This document shows, piece by piece, positions 22,530 through 33,905 of a stretch of 64,000 nucleotides of DNA. The stretch is from Strongyloides papillosus (taxonomy: Eukaryota > Nematoda > Chromadorea > Rhabditida > Strongyloididae), in assembly GCA_005656395.1 (NCBI GenBank), contig SRSI01000039.1:62001-126000 (forward strand), written 5' to 3'. The notes below the pieces were generated by a model. The model saw nothing but the letters and a program-made list of their open reading frames with translations, made no database searches and was not told where the DNA came from. The translations under genes and the position numbers were made by a program. Numbering within the stretch: the stretch's first letter is position 1; the number at the start of each line of letters is the position of its first letter.

Positions 22530-23884
22530 TATGAATTTCTTATTCTTCTTATATTAAAATAATGATAAAATCGAACGAATTTACTATCTATCTATCTCTT
22601 TCTTTTTTTCACTCATTTTTTATAATTATAAGTACCAAAATTTGTTAGATAAATTAAGAGATATCAATATATTGAAATAAACACATTTTGATTGACAAGT
22701 AAAATATTTTCAATGGCCTTATTATATCTTTAAAATGAATAAATAATAATAATTAATATTAATCATACCATAATATCATTTTGTTTATTTCTAAATTTCT
22801 ACCATTTACCCGTCTGAACTATGACTCAATGATTCTATGATAAAATAGTTAGTGATATACAAAATGATATCGATATCACTTAAAAATTTTTCGGTTATTT
22901 ATAGTTATTTTAGCTGTAAAATTATCATTTTATTTCTTATTAAACAGAGTTTACATTATTTTGTGCTACATTAGAAGGATAATATAAGTAAACTTGTGTT
23001 AAATATGCATGGAGACAAAAATAAAATATTAATAAAGTGTTAAAAATATATACTGGAGATCTGGGTAACAGGACAAAATAAATTATATCCTAATATTACT
23101 AAAAAATAGATAATTAATCAAAATTAAATAAATATAAGAGTAAGAAAATATTAGATGCTTTGTAAAAAAAAATTTTAATGACAAAATATTATGTAATATA
23201 AATACAAACCACATAAGTTACCTTAAGCAAACTTTCATTACCTTTTCCCCACTTATAAAATTTTTGACCAACCCAAATTATTATCTTTTAAATTTCCATT
23301 ATTAACTATGATAATCTGATCTTAATGTTGATTCTCTGTGAATGATCTTATTATAAATAGTCTTAGCTACAGTTATATATGCTTACCCAGCACCGCCATG
23401 GACAATTTAACAAACAATATAAGTATACAAGAGCTTTCATTATTTTTAATGTTAAACGGAAATAAATAGGTATATTTGCAATATTTCATATACTTAACGT
23501 AATAAGATGTCCTAACATACATTCGACCATTAGCTTATAATGACAAAACACAAATACGAGTACATTAACCTTTAATATCACATTCTTAGATTGATCCTCT
23601 CTTACTCACTCATCAACTTGCGTTAATCTTTTATTCTATAAGTTTTCTGTGAAAGTTTTTCTTTTACAAATATACTTTATCTTTTACTTTTAAATATAGT
23701 TTAGTTACCGACTTTTTTTGTATAGGAAAAGTTAAAGGAAGTGTTCTGATTACAACTTGCAATATTTACATAGTGACATTGAGATAATTATGTCTTAGAA
23801 TAAAAAAAATAGAAGTATTGGTCAATTGTATATGGTTGAGTGAAAATAATTTTTCAAAATATTCTCTTTTCTTTTCCTTCTTAA
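22530..23884. other. Non-coding stretch between the two SulP copies
   Basis: No coding frame was recognised. It holds scattered T- and A-runs and a slightly GC-richer patch near 23385-23400. Confidence 0.5.
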
Positions 23885-24066
23885 CAATATTATGTAAATA
23901 CTTATGTAAAGGATTTTTTCACTACTGTTACAAAATGATGAAACAAACAAGGACAATAAAAATTATACTTCTTTTTTATCACTATAATATTATAATAATC
24001 ACTTTAAAATAAAGGACATAATTTTATGTTAAAAATGATTTTGTTGTTTTTACTCGTTATCTAAGA

Positions 24067-26127
24067 TTAATGTTGTTGATTTCTGATACCTTGTGAAGTA
24101 CTCAGCATATAAAACAGCATCATGAATTGATGGAAAAAATAATCTTTTGATATTTTTGTGTATGTTCCGCACTTTTCAAACATTTTTCTTAAAGGAAATT
24201 TACATCCAGCAAGAAGGAGATTGACATCTAAACTTTTTAAGTCATAAAAAAGTTCCTCGATACATTTAACACCCATAAGATCTATTGATGTTATTCCAGT
24301 ACAATCGAAAATTATACATTTTTTTTGATTTTCATTATTGTTTTCCATGTCACTTTCAATGTAGGAACTATCGAGGAGGTGATTAACTTTTGTCTTAAAA
24401 TTTTCACAGTTGATAAATATTAAGGGTGCATCAAAACGGTAGATAAAGACGTATGGGATTCCATGGGATGCTTTATATCTACGGATATCTTTATAGATAT
24501 CTGTATTACCTATCTTAGCCAACATAACTGTCTTTGGTCATTGTGTTCTAATAATAACTGTCAACAAAGCATATCCAATGCCGATTAAAAGACCCGGTGA
24601 AACATCCCACAATATAACACCAAAAACGTCACAATCCATATCGATAAATCTACCATTGATTTCTTATAGATATTAAAGATTTCTAAAAATTGTTTTAACA
24701 TTGTTTGAAGTGCCATTACAATAATGTTTGATAAAACACACAATCGCAGTGGTTCAAATAAGGGTCCAGCCCATAATATGATCAGAAGGATGGTTGTAGC
24801 AGGGATAATTGAACTTACTTGAGACTAATAACCCATTTGACTGTTGATAGTTGATCTTGAAAAAGCTCCAGAGGTTGGATGACAACTAATAAAATAAGCT
24901 ATAATCTCAGGTATTGCTAATGCTCTTAATTCTTGTTTAGCATCAACGGTATAGTTATGTTTTTTCCCAAATATTCTACCACATGAATATGTGATTGCAT
25001 ATATGACGATTGCTATTGTCATTGAATCGACTATTAATGATGAGAAAGCTGGAAATTTTGGTACTGTTGGTTTTGGGAATCCTGTTGGAATGTCTGCTAC
25101 AATCTTAACATTGTACTTCTTGTTGAATTCAAAAAAATATGAGAGTAATATGGTGATTATGACGACAAATAATTCAAAAGGTATTGAATATGAAATTCTT
25201 TTCTTAATTTTTGGATTGATATATTCTTTTCCGACGTACAACACGATTAAACATGCTACTGATATGATGAGTGCGGCAAAATTTGTCTTAGTGATATGAG
25301 AAAAAAAATCAATTGCTATTTTGAAAAACTTAAACAATCCACTATGTGATTTGGTATGGACATCAAACAATTTTGTAAATTGTGATAAGGAAACATGACA
25401 TGCCGCACCGGTTGTGAATCCACCCACCAATTCATCGCTCAGGTATACTGTTAAAATATGAAGTTGAAATATTGACATTATCAGCATTGTTAAGCCGCAA
25501 AAAAAGGTTATTGTTACAGTAACTTGGATTGGTGTTAACAAACCCAGTGATTTTGGATCTAATTCACCTCCTACGATATTTGTTATATTGTCATATGAAA
25601 GATTATTATTAAGGTAATAGCCTTGTTGAGCGGTCCCAACCATCAATGATACCACAGCAAACATACCGAGAGAGATGTGTTTTGAAGTACCAAGTATTGC
25701 ATATATCAATGTTGGAAGAAATGATGTATAAAGACCGATGACTGTTGGTAGTTTAGCTAATTGAGCATATGCCATTGATTGTGGTACATTCATTATAGCA
25801 ACAGATCCCTGCTGTCACATCATTACTTAGCCCTGTAATTTTGTATTCTCTCATTCACCTTATAATTGGAATCCAATTAATTAAACATTCTGTTGAGAAG
25901 CAATTTTTATTGAAGATTTTACCCATTAAATTTTTAGCTTTTCCTTTAAATGTTTTGACTTCTTTCGTTGAATTTTTGAATGTGTCATCGAACTCTTTCT
26001 TTAAAAAAAATAAATATCTAGTGATAAATATTTTTTTTATTATACTTACCTGTGTTAACGCGTTTCTAGTAATACTATATATAACGGATTTACTTGAACT
26101 CCTGTCATCATCACTTGTATGAGACAT
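24067..26127 (-). pseudogene. SulP (SLC26-type) anion transporter, broken copy 2
   Basis: This copy keeps a longer membrane-domain frame (25793-24825: MNVPQSMAYAQLAKLPTVIGLY ... NSQMGY) and the STAS frame (24525-24067). Exon 1 (26127 down, MSHTSDDDRSSSK...NALTQ) is followed by GTAAGT and a short intron. It is disabled by TGA in place of Trp in the segment matching VRWMREYK, a small deletion shortly after (DVTAG), TAG at 24825-24827 at the same position as in copy 1, a one-base loss in the VTFLGV segment, and TGA in place of Trp in TQWPK. The shared TAG means either that the parent was already broken or that this stop is tolerated. Confidence 0.9.
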
Positions 26128-26240
26128 TCTTGTTTAAAAAATTATGAATTTGTTATTCCTTCTAATATTAAAAAAAGATAATATCAAACAAATGTACTAT
26201 TATGTGTTTCTTTTTTTCACCCATTTCTTATGAATACTCA

Positions 26241-26761
26241 AATTTTATAGATAAATCAAAAGATATCAATATCTTGAAACAACTGCATTTGTATTGATAT
26301 CTATTATGACAGATTATTTAACTATATATTATTGCGAATATTACATTATTTTATCAAGAAAGCTTGTTTATCAAATGTGTTTAGCATCTGTCTAATGATA
26401 ATGGATGCCGATTAGTAGGTGGAAAATGAAGGAATTATCAATTTGATTTGTGGTTTGTGCTTTTTGTTTTATAAATCGTTTTTTTCTTTCATAAATTTGA
26501 TTATTATTTCTTTATTTTTTTAATATAAAATTTCTTTGTAATCTTATCTTATTTATTAAGAATGATGGTTGGAAATATAAAATAAAAACATTAGGACATT
26601 GTCTTTGTTTTATGAAATTTGAAATTGCTAGTGAAAAAATTATTTAAATTTTCTCTATAATTACTTAGTAAATATCATTAATCGTCATCATAATCAAAAA
26701 CAGGTTTAATTCTATTTATTTCCTTAGTTTTACTTTTTTCAGCAGAAATTGTTAATACAGG
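26241..26761. other. Non-coding; start of a segment duplicated at 51870
   Basis: From about 26563 (ATGGTTGGAAATATAAAATA) onward the sequence recurs at about 51876 with small differences. This marks the left edge of a 1.7-kb segmental duplication (26563-28330 against 51876-53640). Confidence 0.7.
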
Positions 26762-26956
26762 ATGACAAAAGATAATGAAAAAGTTTCCGATATTAGCCAT
26801 GGAGAAGTACAAAGAGACTCTTTGCTCAATACAAATGATAGTAAAATTCCTAGCAGTAATGGTAATAAAGAGAGTAAGTTTAGTGTAAATAACTTTCTTT
26901 AATATTATTTTTTTTCAGTTAGAATTGTTAGTAAGGAGAAACTTAAAATCAGTTAA
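26762..26956 (+). CDS. Possible two-exon small protein (49 aa)
   Basis: ATG follows a splice-acceptor-like TTTTTTCAG/ATACAG. Exon 26762-26873 (MTKDNEKVSDISHGEVQRDS...) ends at GTAAGT; the acceptor TTTTTTTTCAG leads into 26919-26956, ending IRIVSKEKLKIS. A second copy starts at 52075 (MTKNTEKIFDISRGEVQSKS...), which supports a once-real protein. The product is short and polar and I recognise no domain. It could also be the 5' part of a longer gene whose later exons I failed to find. Confidence 0.35.
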
Positions 26957-27394
26957 AAATGTTCCCCATTAATGGAAGGAAAATTTAAGATGAATCATCA
27001 TGTTATATCTGTACTGATTTTTTTTCAAATAGTCAACCGGTTAGAGAATGTAAATTTTATTTTCTTTATGTATAGCTTTTTTAGATAAAAGAGTTACTGC
27101 AAAAATGCTCAGAGGCTCTGGATACAAATTTTATTTTGGTAGTAGAGAATTACAGGATAAACATTCTTAAAATCTTTAAATAGAGAATACTCGATCAGAT
27201 AGGATGTCTAAATAATTGAAATTAAATAATTCCTTATTTAAAAATAGTTTTCTTAAGTTGTAAAATAAAAAAGTTATTTCAAGCAAATATATTTTAAGAA
27301 ACAACCAGTTAAATTTCGAGATTACAATTATGTATAACATTAAAAAAATGTTTATGAAATTAATAAACAACCGGTATTCATTAGGAACGATTCT

Positions 27395-27645
27395 ATTTCA
27401 ATCTATCTTCACATTCATTGACAACTTTATCTCCATTTTCAACTGCTTTTGACAAAAATGACATGTATTTCTCTTCAAATTTTCCATCAGATTCTTCTCA
27501 TTTTTTTAAACTTTTTGCCCTTTCATCCAAATGGCTGATTTGAGTAAAAAATGAATTATGCTTATTGTTCCATTGTTCATCAAATCTAATGAATATTTCG
27601 TATTTTTTACTGTCTATATTTTGTCTAAAAAATTTAGTGAAAAAC
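27395..27645 (-). pseudogene. Decayed copy of coiled-coil family D
   Basis: Minus-strand codons read IDSKKYEIFIRFDEQWN...FTQISHLDERAKSLKK, then a stop, EESDGKFEEKYMSF. This aligns with the intact 92-aa gene at 52604-52882 (DDKKYESFIRCNELWE...EVDRLDKKATELQK). The ATG is replaced by ATA and an in-frame TGA follows LKK. The 64-codon frame at 27176-27370 next to it is not convincing. Confidence 0.7.
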
Positions 27646-28300
27646 TTTATATTTTCATCCTGTTACGAATTTATGAACAATGGGGAAGTGTGTATTTACG
27701 GGATTTTGCGCTAAGTTGAGAAATATTTCAAAATCTATCCATATTTATCGATGTATTTTTTGCATACAATTATGGTTTATGTTTATTTAAAATTTTTAAT
27801 ATTTTTGATTTCGTTAATTTTAAAATCTAATTATATTATCTGAAAGATTACAAGTTATTAACTTATAAAGTTTTGGAAATTTCAACTGGATGTCCTGAAT
27901 AGATTATTCAATTTTTTAAGTATTTTTTACTTTATAAGCTTACAATAATTTCATGTTGTTAAACACGACCTAATATTTAAGGCCTGAGTATAAACTTTCT
28001 GTATGCTTGAAGAATGAGATAAAATTTTATGTAAAATAATATTTTAAATTTACTTGTAATTTTAAGTTTTTAAAAGCCATATTTATAATACTAATAGTAA
28101 ATTAGAAATTTATTTAAGATTAGAACGTCTAATGGGGGACTTATGTTGAATTAAAAAAGTAAAATTGAAAAATGAAAAACAGAAGATGCTATGTTTCAGG
28201 ATAAAAAGGAAGAACACAGGCATTGGTAAACTAATTTCAGATGTAAGAACTGGGTTGGATTGTGAAATTGTAAATATGAGGATAAAAAAATGAACAATAA
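27646..28300. other. Non-coding part of the segmental duplication
   Basis: Matches about 52990-53600 in order (CATCCTGTTACGAATTT, CAACTGGATGTCCTGA, ATCTAATGGGG, GGATAAAAAGGAAG). No gene was recognised. Confidence 0.6.
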
Positions 28301-28510
28301 ATGGTAGAATTTTGTTTTTTGAAAAATTTATTAAAAATATCGTTGATAAGAAAGATGAAATACCACAGGCTGGTGATAGTGAAGTTATCCATAAAATTGA
28401 TGGTAAGAAAAATGAAACATAACAGGCTGGTGATAGCAAAGTTATCAATAAAATTAATGATAAGAAAGATCAAACAATACAGACCAATTTTTTCTTACTG
28501 GATGTACAAA
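28301..28510 (+). pseudogene. Fragment of the family A acidic-repeat tail
   Basis: Three repeats of about 57 bp read DKKDEIPQAGDSEVIHKI, GKKNET-stop-QAGDSKVINKI and DKKDQTIQT. The middle unit has a TAA where a sense codon stands in relatives. It has no start of its own and the repeats end abruptly near 28490. Confidence 0.7.
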
Positions 28511-28680
28511 TCAAAAACATAGAAAAAAACTGGCTGGTTTTTTTTTATATGTTAAATTTATTAATTCTTTTTTTGTGTAAAATAAAAAAAATTTATAAAA
28601 TGTAAGAAAACTAAATGTTAAATTCATTAATATATCTTGTTGAATTTATTTTATTACTAAATGTAACTTAAAACATTACT
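28511..28680. other. Upstream region of the DEAH helicase gene
   Basis: Very AT-rich spacer that ends in a strong 3' splice-acceptor-like TTTTACAG at 28680-28687, seven bases before the ATG. The helicase mRNA is therefore probably either trans-spliced or joined to an upstream untranslated exon. Confidence 0.5.
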
Positions 28681-28693
28681 TTTACAGGTTAAA

Positions 28694-31510
28694 ATGTATC
28701 AAAATCGTAGAGAATTATTTGAAGATATTGTAAAAAAATTGAAGAATCAAAAATCTAACGATTCTAATCTTATTGTTGAAGTTGAAGATGATCCTGCATT
28801 GTATTTAGACTTGGAATGTCTTTACAAATGGTTAGGAATCAAATTTACCGGGTGTCAACTTACCGAGAACAAGTTACCAGGTAAAAATTTTGTTGAGATC
28901 GAAAAACCAACAGGATTCAACATTGATAAAAAAATGAAGTACAGGACCTGTACAGTACCCAATAAAATAACAGGCATCCAGAGTTACATGGAGAACTGGT
29001 ACCCTCCATCAAACATATATGATTGTTGGAAATGTTCACAGGTTGTTGATTCACGTTTCAAAGGAATGGAAATGAGTGAAATTTCCACAATTTTACAGGA
29101 TATTGAATCCAAGAAAAATAAAAATGAGGGTATGGAAAAATCGAGAAGAAAGTTACCGGTCTATGAAAAAAAGGGTGAAATCATTGGAGCTGTTGAAAAT
29201 AATGATGTTTTGTTAATCAAATCTGGTACAGGATCTGGGAAAAGTACCCAAGTTGGACAAATTCTCCTAAATCACTACATCACACAAGGACGCGGAGGGG
29301 AATTTAATTGCATTATTACTCAACCTCGAAGATTGGCGGCCATTAGCTTAGCAAAGAGAGTAGCTATGGAGAGATATGAGAAGTTAGGAGAGTCCATAGG
29401 ATATTGTGTGCGCTTTGACAAAGTGGACCCAAGGCCATTTGGATCTATCGTCTTTGGAACAATTGGCACAATTTTAAGAAAACTTTCTTCTGGCTTCCGG
29501 GGAGTTTCTCACATAATTGTAGATGAAGTTCATGAAAGAAGTCTGGAAACTGATTTCCTATTAATTTTTTTAAAAAAGATGATGTCCACTGGATGTGATA
29601 TAAAAATAATTTTGATGTCCGCAACTGTTGAAACACAGGACTTTGAAAATTTTTTTGAAAACATAAAAGTTCTGGAGATAAATGGAAAATCACACAACAT
29701 CAATGAAACATATTTAGATGAAATCATACAGCATTTTGAAATTGTTCCAAGGTGTTTTGTACCCCCACCGGACTACGACGAAAGAAGAGATTTTTGGAGC
29801 TTCAAAAACAGACCGGATGAATCATCAATATCCCCGATAGCAGTATATATTGCTGAACAGGTTGAAGAAGAAAAAGAAATTCCTTATGATATAATAAGGA
29901 ATTGTGTTGTCAAAATCCGGGAATGTTTGGTTGAAGGAGGAAGAACAGGTTCGATATTAATATTTCTCCCAGGCTGGAAGGAGATCCTTAGATGTATGAA
30001 AGAATTTAATTTAATAAGCGATGAACATTATCTTGTTATACCATTACATTCAAAATTGTCATCTAAGGAACAGGAGAAAGTTTTCCAAAAATCACCGGAT
30101 GATAAAACAAAAATTATATTATCAACTAATATTGCTGAAAGTTCAATAACAATTGATGACGTTGAATATGTTATTGACACTTGTAAGCAAAAAAAACAAA
30201 AGATATCGCAGAACAGGAATAAATGCTCTTATGAAGTTAACTGGATATCAAGAGACAGGATGGATCAGAGAAAAGGGAGAGCAGGAAGAACACAGGATGG
30301 ACATTGTGTTCGACTTTTAACCAAAAAATTTATGAATTCACTTGCTCAACATCCTGAACCTGAGATAAAAAGTTCACCACTGGATGGATCAATACTAACA
30401 ATAAAAGCTCTTGGATTGGGTGACTCAAAAGAGTTCTTACGGGATGGAATGGAAAAGGTTGATCCAGATAATATTGATGAAGCTGAAATATATCTTCAAG
30501 AAATTGGAGCACTGGATGAAAATAAAAATTTAACATATCTCGGTCAAGCACTCGAAAAATTACCTTTTTCTCCAAAGAACGCAAAATGTGTTTTGACCGG
30601 ATTGTTATTTAATATTTCAAGTCCACTATCCATTATTTTTTCATTTACTGATTCAAACATGAGCTTGTTCAACGGGTTGGAAAAACAGGAGGATATAGAA
30701 AATAGTGTAAAGTTACTTTCTGGAGAGTTTAAGAGTGATGCAATCATACCATTAATGGCTGTAAAAATAAGTACTGGATATTACAAAGATTTTCCAAAGG
30801 GTTCGTCAATTTTAAAAACAATAAATATAGACACAACAAGCATGTTAATGAGAGCCAAGTATCAAACAATGGGTATTTTAGAAAAAATGTTTAAATCCAA
30901 TTTTAATATAGATACTGGTTGTCCATCAAATAAAAAGTCTTCAAAGGATGTGCATTTAATACTATCATTATTGGTTAAAGCTACACGTCCAAATGTTGCT
31001 ATAATGAATAAAAATTGCAAATTCATTGATAATATAGGACAAATTGTCGTTCCAGTTGAAAATTCTGTTCTATCAGTTTTTAAAAGTATCTTTGATTTTG
31101 AACAAATATTTAACATTTATGGACAAAAAATTGAAGGAAGAACAGATAAATTAAAGGATTGTAGCGTAGTATCTCCGATGTCAATTTTGTTATTTGGTTC
31201 CAGAAAGGTTGAATATACAGGTTCAAACGAAGTACTGGTTAACAATAATATAGTGTTCAGAGGGGACATTAAATTCATTCAAATGATAATTTCCCTTGAC
31301 TCACTGGTTGATGATTTATTGCAATCATTGTGTGTTAAGGGTTACTGGACCCAACGTGAACTGGATGCAAAAGACTATATAATTAATTTAGTAGAAAGAA
31401 TAGTAGTTAAAGGGTACAAAATAAATGGGTATAGATGCTACAAAAAAGAAGTCACCGGATTTACAAAAGTTGATTTTAAAAAAATTGGAGGTGCTACAAA
31501 ATTTTTATAA
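28694..31510 (+). CDS. DEAH/RHA-type RNA helicase (938 aa)
   Basis: An intact single-exon frame with the full set of superfamily 2 DEAH motifs: GTGSGKST (about 178-185, ATP binding), TQPRRLAA (Ia), DEVHER (about 276, motif II, DEVH variant), SAT (about 308), ILIFLPGW (IV), STNIAESSITI (V) and QRKGRAGR (about 525, VI), followed by an HA2-like region and an OB-like C-terminal part. The DHX9/DHX36/spindle-E side of the family is the closest match in feel; these use NTP to unwind RNA or RNA-DNA. The first 160 residues are unfamiliar. A decayed second copy lies at 46650-50924. A splice-acceptor-like TTTTACAG ends seven bases before the ATG. It is the largest intact cargo gene of the giant element. 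Confidence 0.92.
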   Translation: MYQNRRELFEDIVKKLKNQKSNDSNLIVEVEDDPALYLDLECLYKWLGIKFTGCQLTENKLPGKNFVEIEKPTGFNIDKKMKYRTCTVPNKITGIQSYMENWYPPSNIYDCWKCSQVVDSRFKGMEMSEISTILQDIESKKNKNEGMEKSRRKLPVYEKKGEIIGAVENNDVLLIKSGTGSGKSTQVGQILLNHYITQGRGGEFNCIITQPRRLAAISLAKRVAMERYEKLGESIGYCVRFDKVDPRPFGSIVFGTIGTILRKLSSGFRGVSHIIVDEVHERSLETDFLLIFLKKMMSTGCDIKIILMSATVETQDFENFFENIKVLEINGKSHNINETYLDEIIQHFEIVPRCFVPPPDYDERRDFWSFKNRPDESSISPIAVYIAEQVEEEKEIPYDIIRNCVVKIRECLVEGGRTGSILIFLPGWKEILRCMKEFNLISDEHYLVIPLHSKLSSKEQEKVFQKSPDDKTKIILSTNIAESSITIDDVEYVIDTCKQKKQKISQNRNKCSYEVNWISRDRMDQRKGRAGRTQDGHCVRLLTKKFMNSLAQHPEPEIKSSPLDGSILTIKALGLGDSKEFLRDGMEKVDPDNIDEAEIYLQEIGALDENKNLTYLGQALEKLPFSPKNAKCVLTGLLFNISSPLSIIFSFTDSNMSLFNGLEKQEDIENSVKLLSGEFKSDAIIPLMAVKISTGYYKDFPKGSSILKTINIDTTSMLMRAKYQTMGILEKMFKSNFNIDTGCPSNKKSSKDVHLILSLLVKATRPNVAIMNKNCKFIDNIGQIVVPVENSVLSVFKSIFDFEQIFNIYGQKIEGRTDKLKDCSVVSPMSILLFGSRKVEYTGSNEVLVNNNIVFRGDIKFIQMIISLDSLVDDLLQSLCVKGYWTQRELDAKDYIINLVERIVVKGYKINGYRCYKKEVTGFTKVDFKKIGGATKFL

Positions 31511-32282
31511 ATTTTATTAATTTTATACCGGATGATTTTTTAATATTCTTTATTGTAATATAACTAGAATTTGATATTATAAAAAAAATTATTTTAGATT
31601 TCAATTATTTTTGGTTGAATTTCATCAAGTACTTTACTTTTATGCCAATATCAAACGTTTTTATTTAAATTATGTTTTATATGATAGTTTATCAGTTGTA
31701 TGTAAATATTAATTTTTTTATTTGATTATTAGTAAATTAAATTTATGTTTTACGTTATAGTATTTTATACTTGAAATTTTTTAGAGAAATTTTTACTACA
31801 CGATATCAATGATAACTTTTATGATCAACTTTTGAATCTTATTTATTAAGGTATTTTTTGGTACTATATCAGAGGCACTATTGGTGGCCTTTAAAAATTA
31901 TTCAGAATTTTTTTCAAATTTAGATTCATCAATATCTAATATTCTATTACTGCTACAATTTAAATATTTTATTATAAATGATTGACTTTATCAAATTAAA
32001 CATAATAAAAGATAGTACCAATTTTTTTGTAATGTTTATACATTTTGCACTTTAAAAAACACTTCAGTTACCAAAGTTTTTTCATTTTCTTTGCCTAAAT
32101 TTAAAAACTCTTCCACAAAGGCATTTTATTTAGAGAAAAATTTAATTATTAAATTTTTAGACTATCCAAAAATTACGGGAGAAAATATTTTGAACAAATT
32201 AAGTAAATTTTAAAAGAGAATAATGATTGAAAGTATAGAGGTAAAGAATATCTCTTAATATTATATACATTTCATTTTACAG
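31511..32282. other. Non-coding stretch after the helicase gene
   Basis: AT-rich with no gene recognised; it ends in TTTTACAG at about 32275-32282, a splice acceptor for the next small exon. Confidence 0.5.
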
Positions 32283-32510
32283 GGTAATGTTAAAACGGAA
32301 AATAGTGGTAATGTTGAGGTAATAGAAATGGGTGAATCTGAGAAAAATGATTTTGGATATCATGATAATGTTGAATCATTTGAACTATATGAAGTTGAGA
32401 AAAAAGATTTTAATAATTATGATGCTGAGACAAATGATCTGGATGAAGTTGAGGAAAATGATTATAAAGATGACAGTAGTAGTAAATTTTGTGTAGAGAA
32501 AAAAAAATAA
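32283..32510 (+). CDS. Terminal exon of a small acidic protein (family E)
   Basis: The exon opens after TTTTACAG with GGTAATGTTAAAACGGAAAA and reads GNVKTENSGNVEVIEMGESEKNDFGYHDNVESFELYEVEKK..., rich in Asp, Glu and Asn, ending VEKKK. It matches in style and in its first words (GNVKV) the small multi-exon gene at 54985-55345. I could not find the 5' exons. The ATG at 32328 would be an internal start only if the gene begins here. Confidence 0.45.
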   Translation, partial: GNVKTENSGNVEVIEMGESEKNDFGYHDNVESFELYEVEKKDFNNYDAETNDLDEVEENDYKDDSSSKFCVEKKK

Positions 32511-32985
32511 TTATGTAAGTTTAGAAGATTTTAGTTTTCATATAAAGAAAAATGTTTGCCTTAGTAATCCCTTTTCTCAGCGTATTTAAAAATTTATTTT
32601 AAAGTTGTTTGAGTTTATATATGTGTTCAATATGATTATTGGGACAATTTAGCAAATTTTGTGGAACCTTTGGTTAAAGAATTATTTTACTGATAGTCTT
32701 TATTACAATCAGCGGTTATTAATAGCTTTAGTTAATTATGAAAAATTGTGTTCTAAAATATAATTTTGTTATAGAAAAATTTAACTTTACATAAATTTTT
32801 TGAAATTCTCATATAATGTTTCAACAGGATGATAATAAAATTTATTATTTTAAAAAATTCATCCAGTAAAAAATGAAATTTATTATACAAACAGGATTCA
32901 CCCAATAGAAAATAAATATTATCTGTCTGTAAGTTCTTTTTTTTTTGACTTATCTAAAAAATATATTAAGTACCTTACAAATTTA
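32511..32985. other. Non-coding stretch
   Basis: AT-rich, no gene seen. It holds a few copies of the dispersed motif (CAACAGGATG at 32823, CAAACAGGATTC near 32898). Confidence 0.5.
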
Positions 32986-32989
32986 AATG

Positions 32990-33215
32990 AACCGACCAAT
33001 ATACTCTTTGCCAAGAAGATGGCATGTTCTTAAATCATTTTTTTTCAAATAACCTTCAATAGAGACTCCGAATTCTCTCAAGTTATCAGTTTGTTTATAG
33101 GTAGCACTGGTTTCATGCTCAATTCTGTCCAGTTTATCGCTGATGTCTTGTATAATTCTTATATTTTCTTTTTTTTTAATTTAATCAGCTGTATAAACTT
33201 ATTCATATCCATATT
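32990..33215 (-). pseudogene. Copy of coiled-coil family C with a homopolymer frameshift
   Basis: Minus-strand codons MDMNKFIQLIKLKK, then in another frame ISDKLDRIEHETSATYKQTDNLREFGVSIEGYLKKNDLRTCHLLGKEYIGRFI, align with the intact 77-aa protein at 55487-55720. The frame breaks in a run of nine A at about 33170-33178, where seven or ten would keep it open. It is therefore a young pseudogene or a site sensitive to sequencing error. Confidence 0.75.
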
Positions 33216-33423
33216 ATATCTATAAAACAAAAAAATATAACAACCGAATGTTTATACTATCTCTGTAGCTAAAATTTAAAAAAAAAAGATTTTTAATAAA
33301 GTATTTTAAGTCCATCAACACATTCTCAAAAAAAGAGGTTGTCAAAACGAGAAATGTTTCAAAAACTTTATTATCTAAAAAAACTTTATATTGTTTTAAT
33401 AATTTTTCGTTTTACAGATTTCA

Positions 33424-33545
33424 ATGTTGTCAGAAGAACAAAATAAGATTTTATCGGACCTTAATACGGAATTTGAAAAAAACTTTGATATTGTTCGTAG
33501 GAACCTTGTTTCGAAAAATAATGCTTTTACGAAGTCCGGTGACTT
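33424..33545 (+). pseudogene. 5' fragment of coiled-coil family B
   Basis: After a TTTTACAG acceptor, MLSEEQNKILSDLNTEFEKNFDIVRRNLVSKNNAFTKSG aligns with the start of the 81-aa protein at 55932. It then runs straight into the inverted repeat tail of the minus-strand family A gene, so the C-terminal half is lost. Confidence 0.75.
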
Positions 33546-33574
33546 CATTACCATCACTGGTCTGGATTGTTTCA

Positions 33575-33905
33575 TTATTCTTACCATCGATTTTATTGAT
33601 AACATCACCATCAATGGCCTGTAGTATTTCATCTTTCTTATCATCGATTTTATCGATAAATTCACTATCATCACAACCTGTGTTGTTTTATTTTTCTTAT
33701 CATCGATTTTATTGGTAACTTTACCATCACCGACCTGTAGTGTTTCGTCTTTCTCATCATCGATTTTATCGATAAATTCACTATCATCAACCTGTGTTGT
33801 TTCGTCTTTCTTATCATCGATTCTATTGGTAAATTCATCATCACCGGCCTGTAGTATTTTATTTTTCTTATCAACTATTTTATCGTTATTTCCACTAACA
33901 TCGGC
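33575..33905 (-). repeat. Repeat tail (about 60-bp units) of the second family A gene
   Basis: Five to six units on the minus strand translate as DDKKDETTQVDDSEFIDKI or DDEKDETLQVGDGKVTNKI. They continue the frame of the gene at 33906-34389 past its TAG stop. The unit edges carry the GGCCTGTAGT/ACCTGTGTT words that resemble the dispersed motif of the giant element. Confidence 0.75.

Larger units (their letters stand above)
20270..26240. repeat. Tandem duplication, SulP units 3.61 kb apart
   Basis: The unit at about 20270-22620 recurs at about 23885-26240 in the same orientation, including the 3' flank (AAAGGACATAATTTTATG) and the upstream TTTCTTTTTTTCAC. The offset between corresponding stops is 3612 bp. 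Identity is very high over the STAS part and lower near the 5' end. Confidence 0.9.

Noticed and set aside
29445..31116. Minus-strand frames opposite the helicase
   Set aside because: They are shadows of a clearly coding plus strand with all DEAH motifs.
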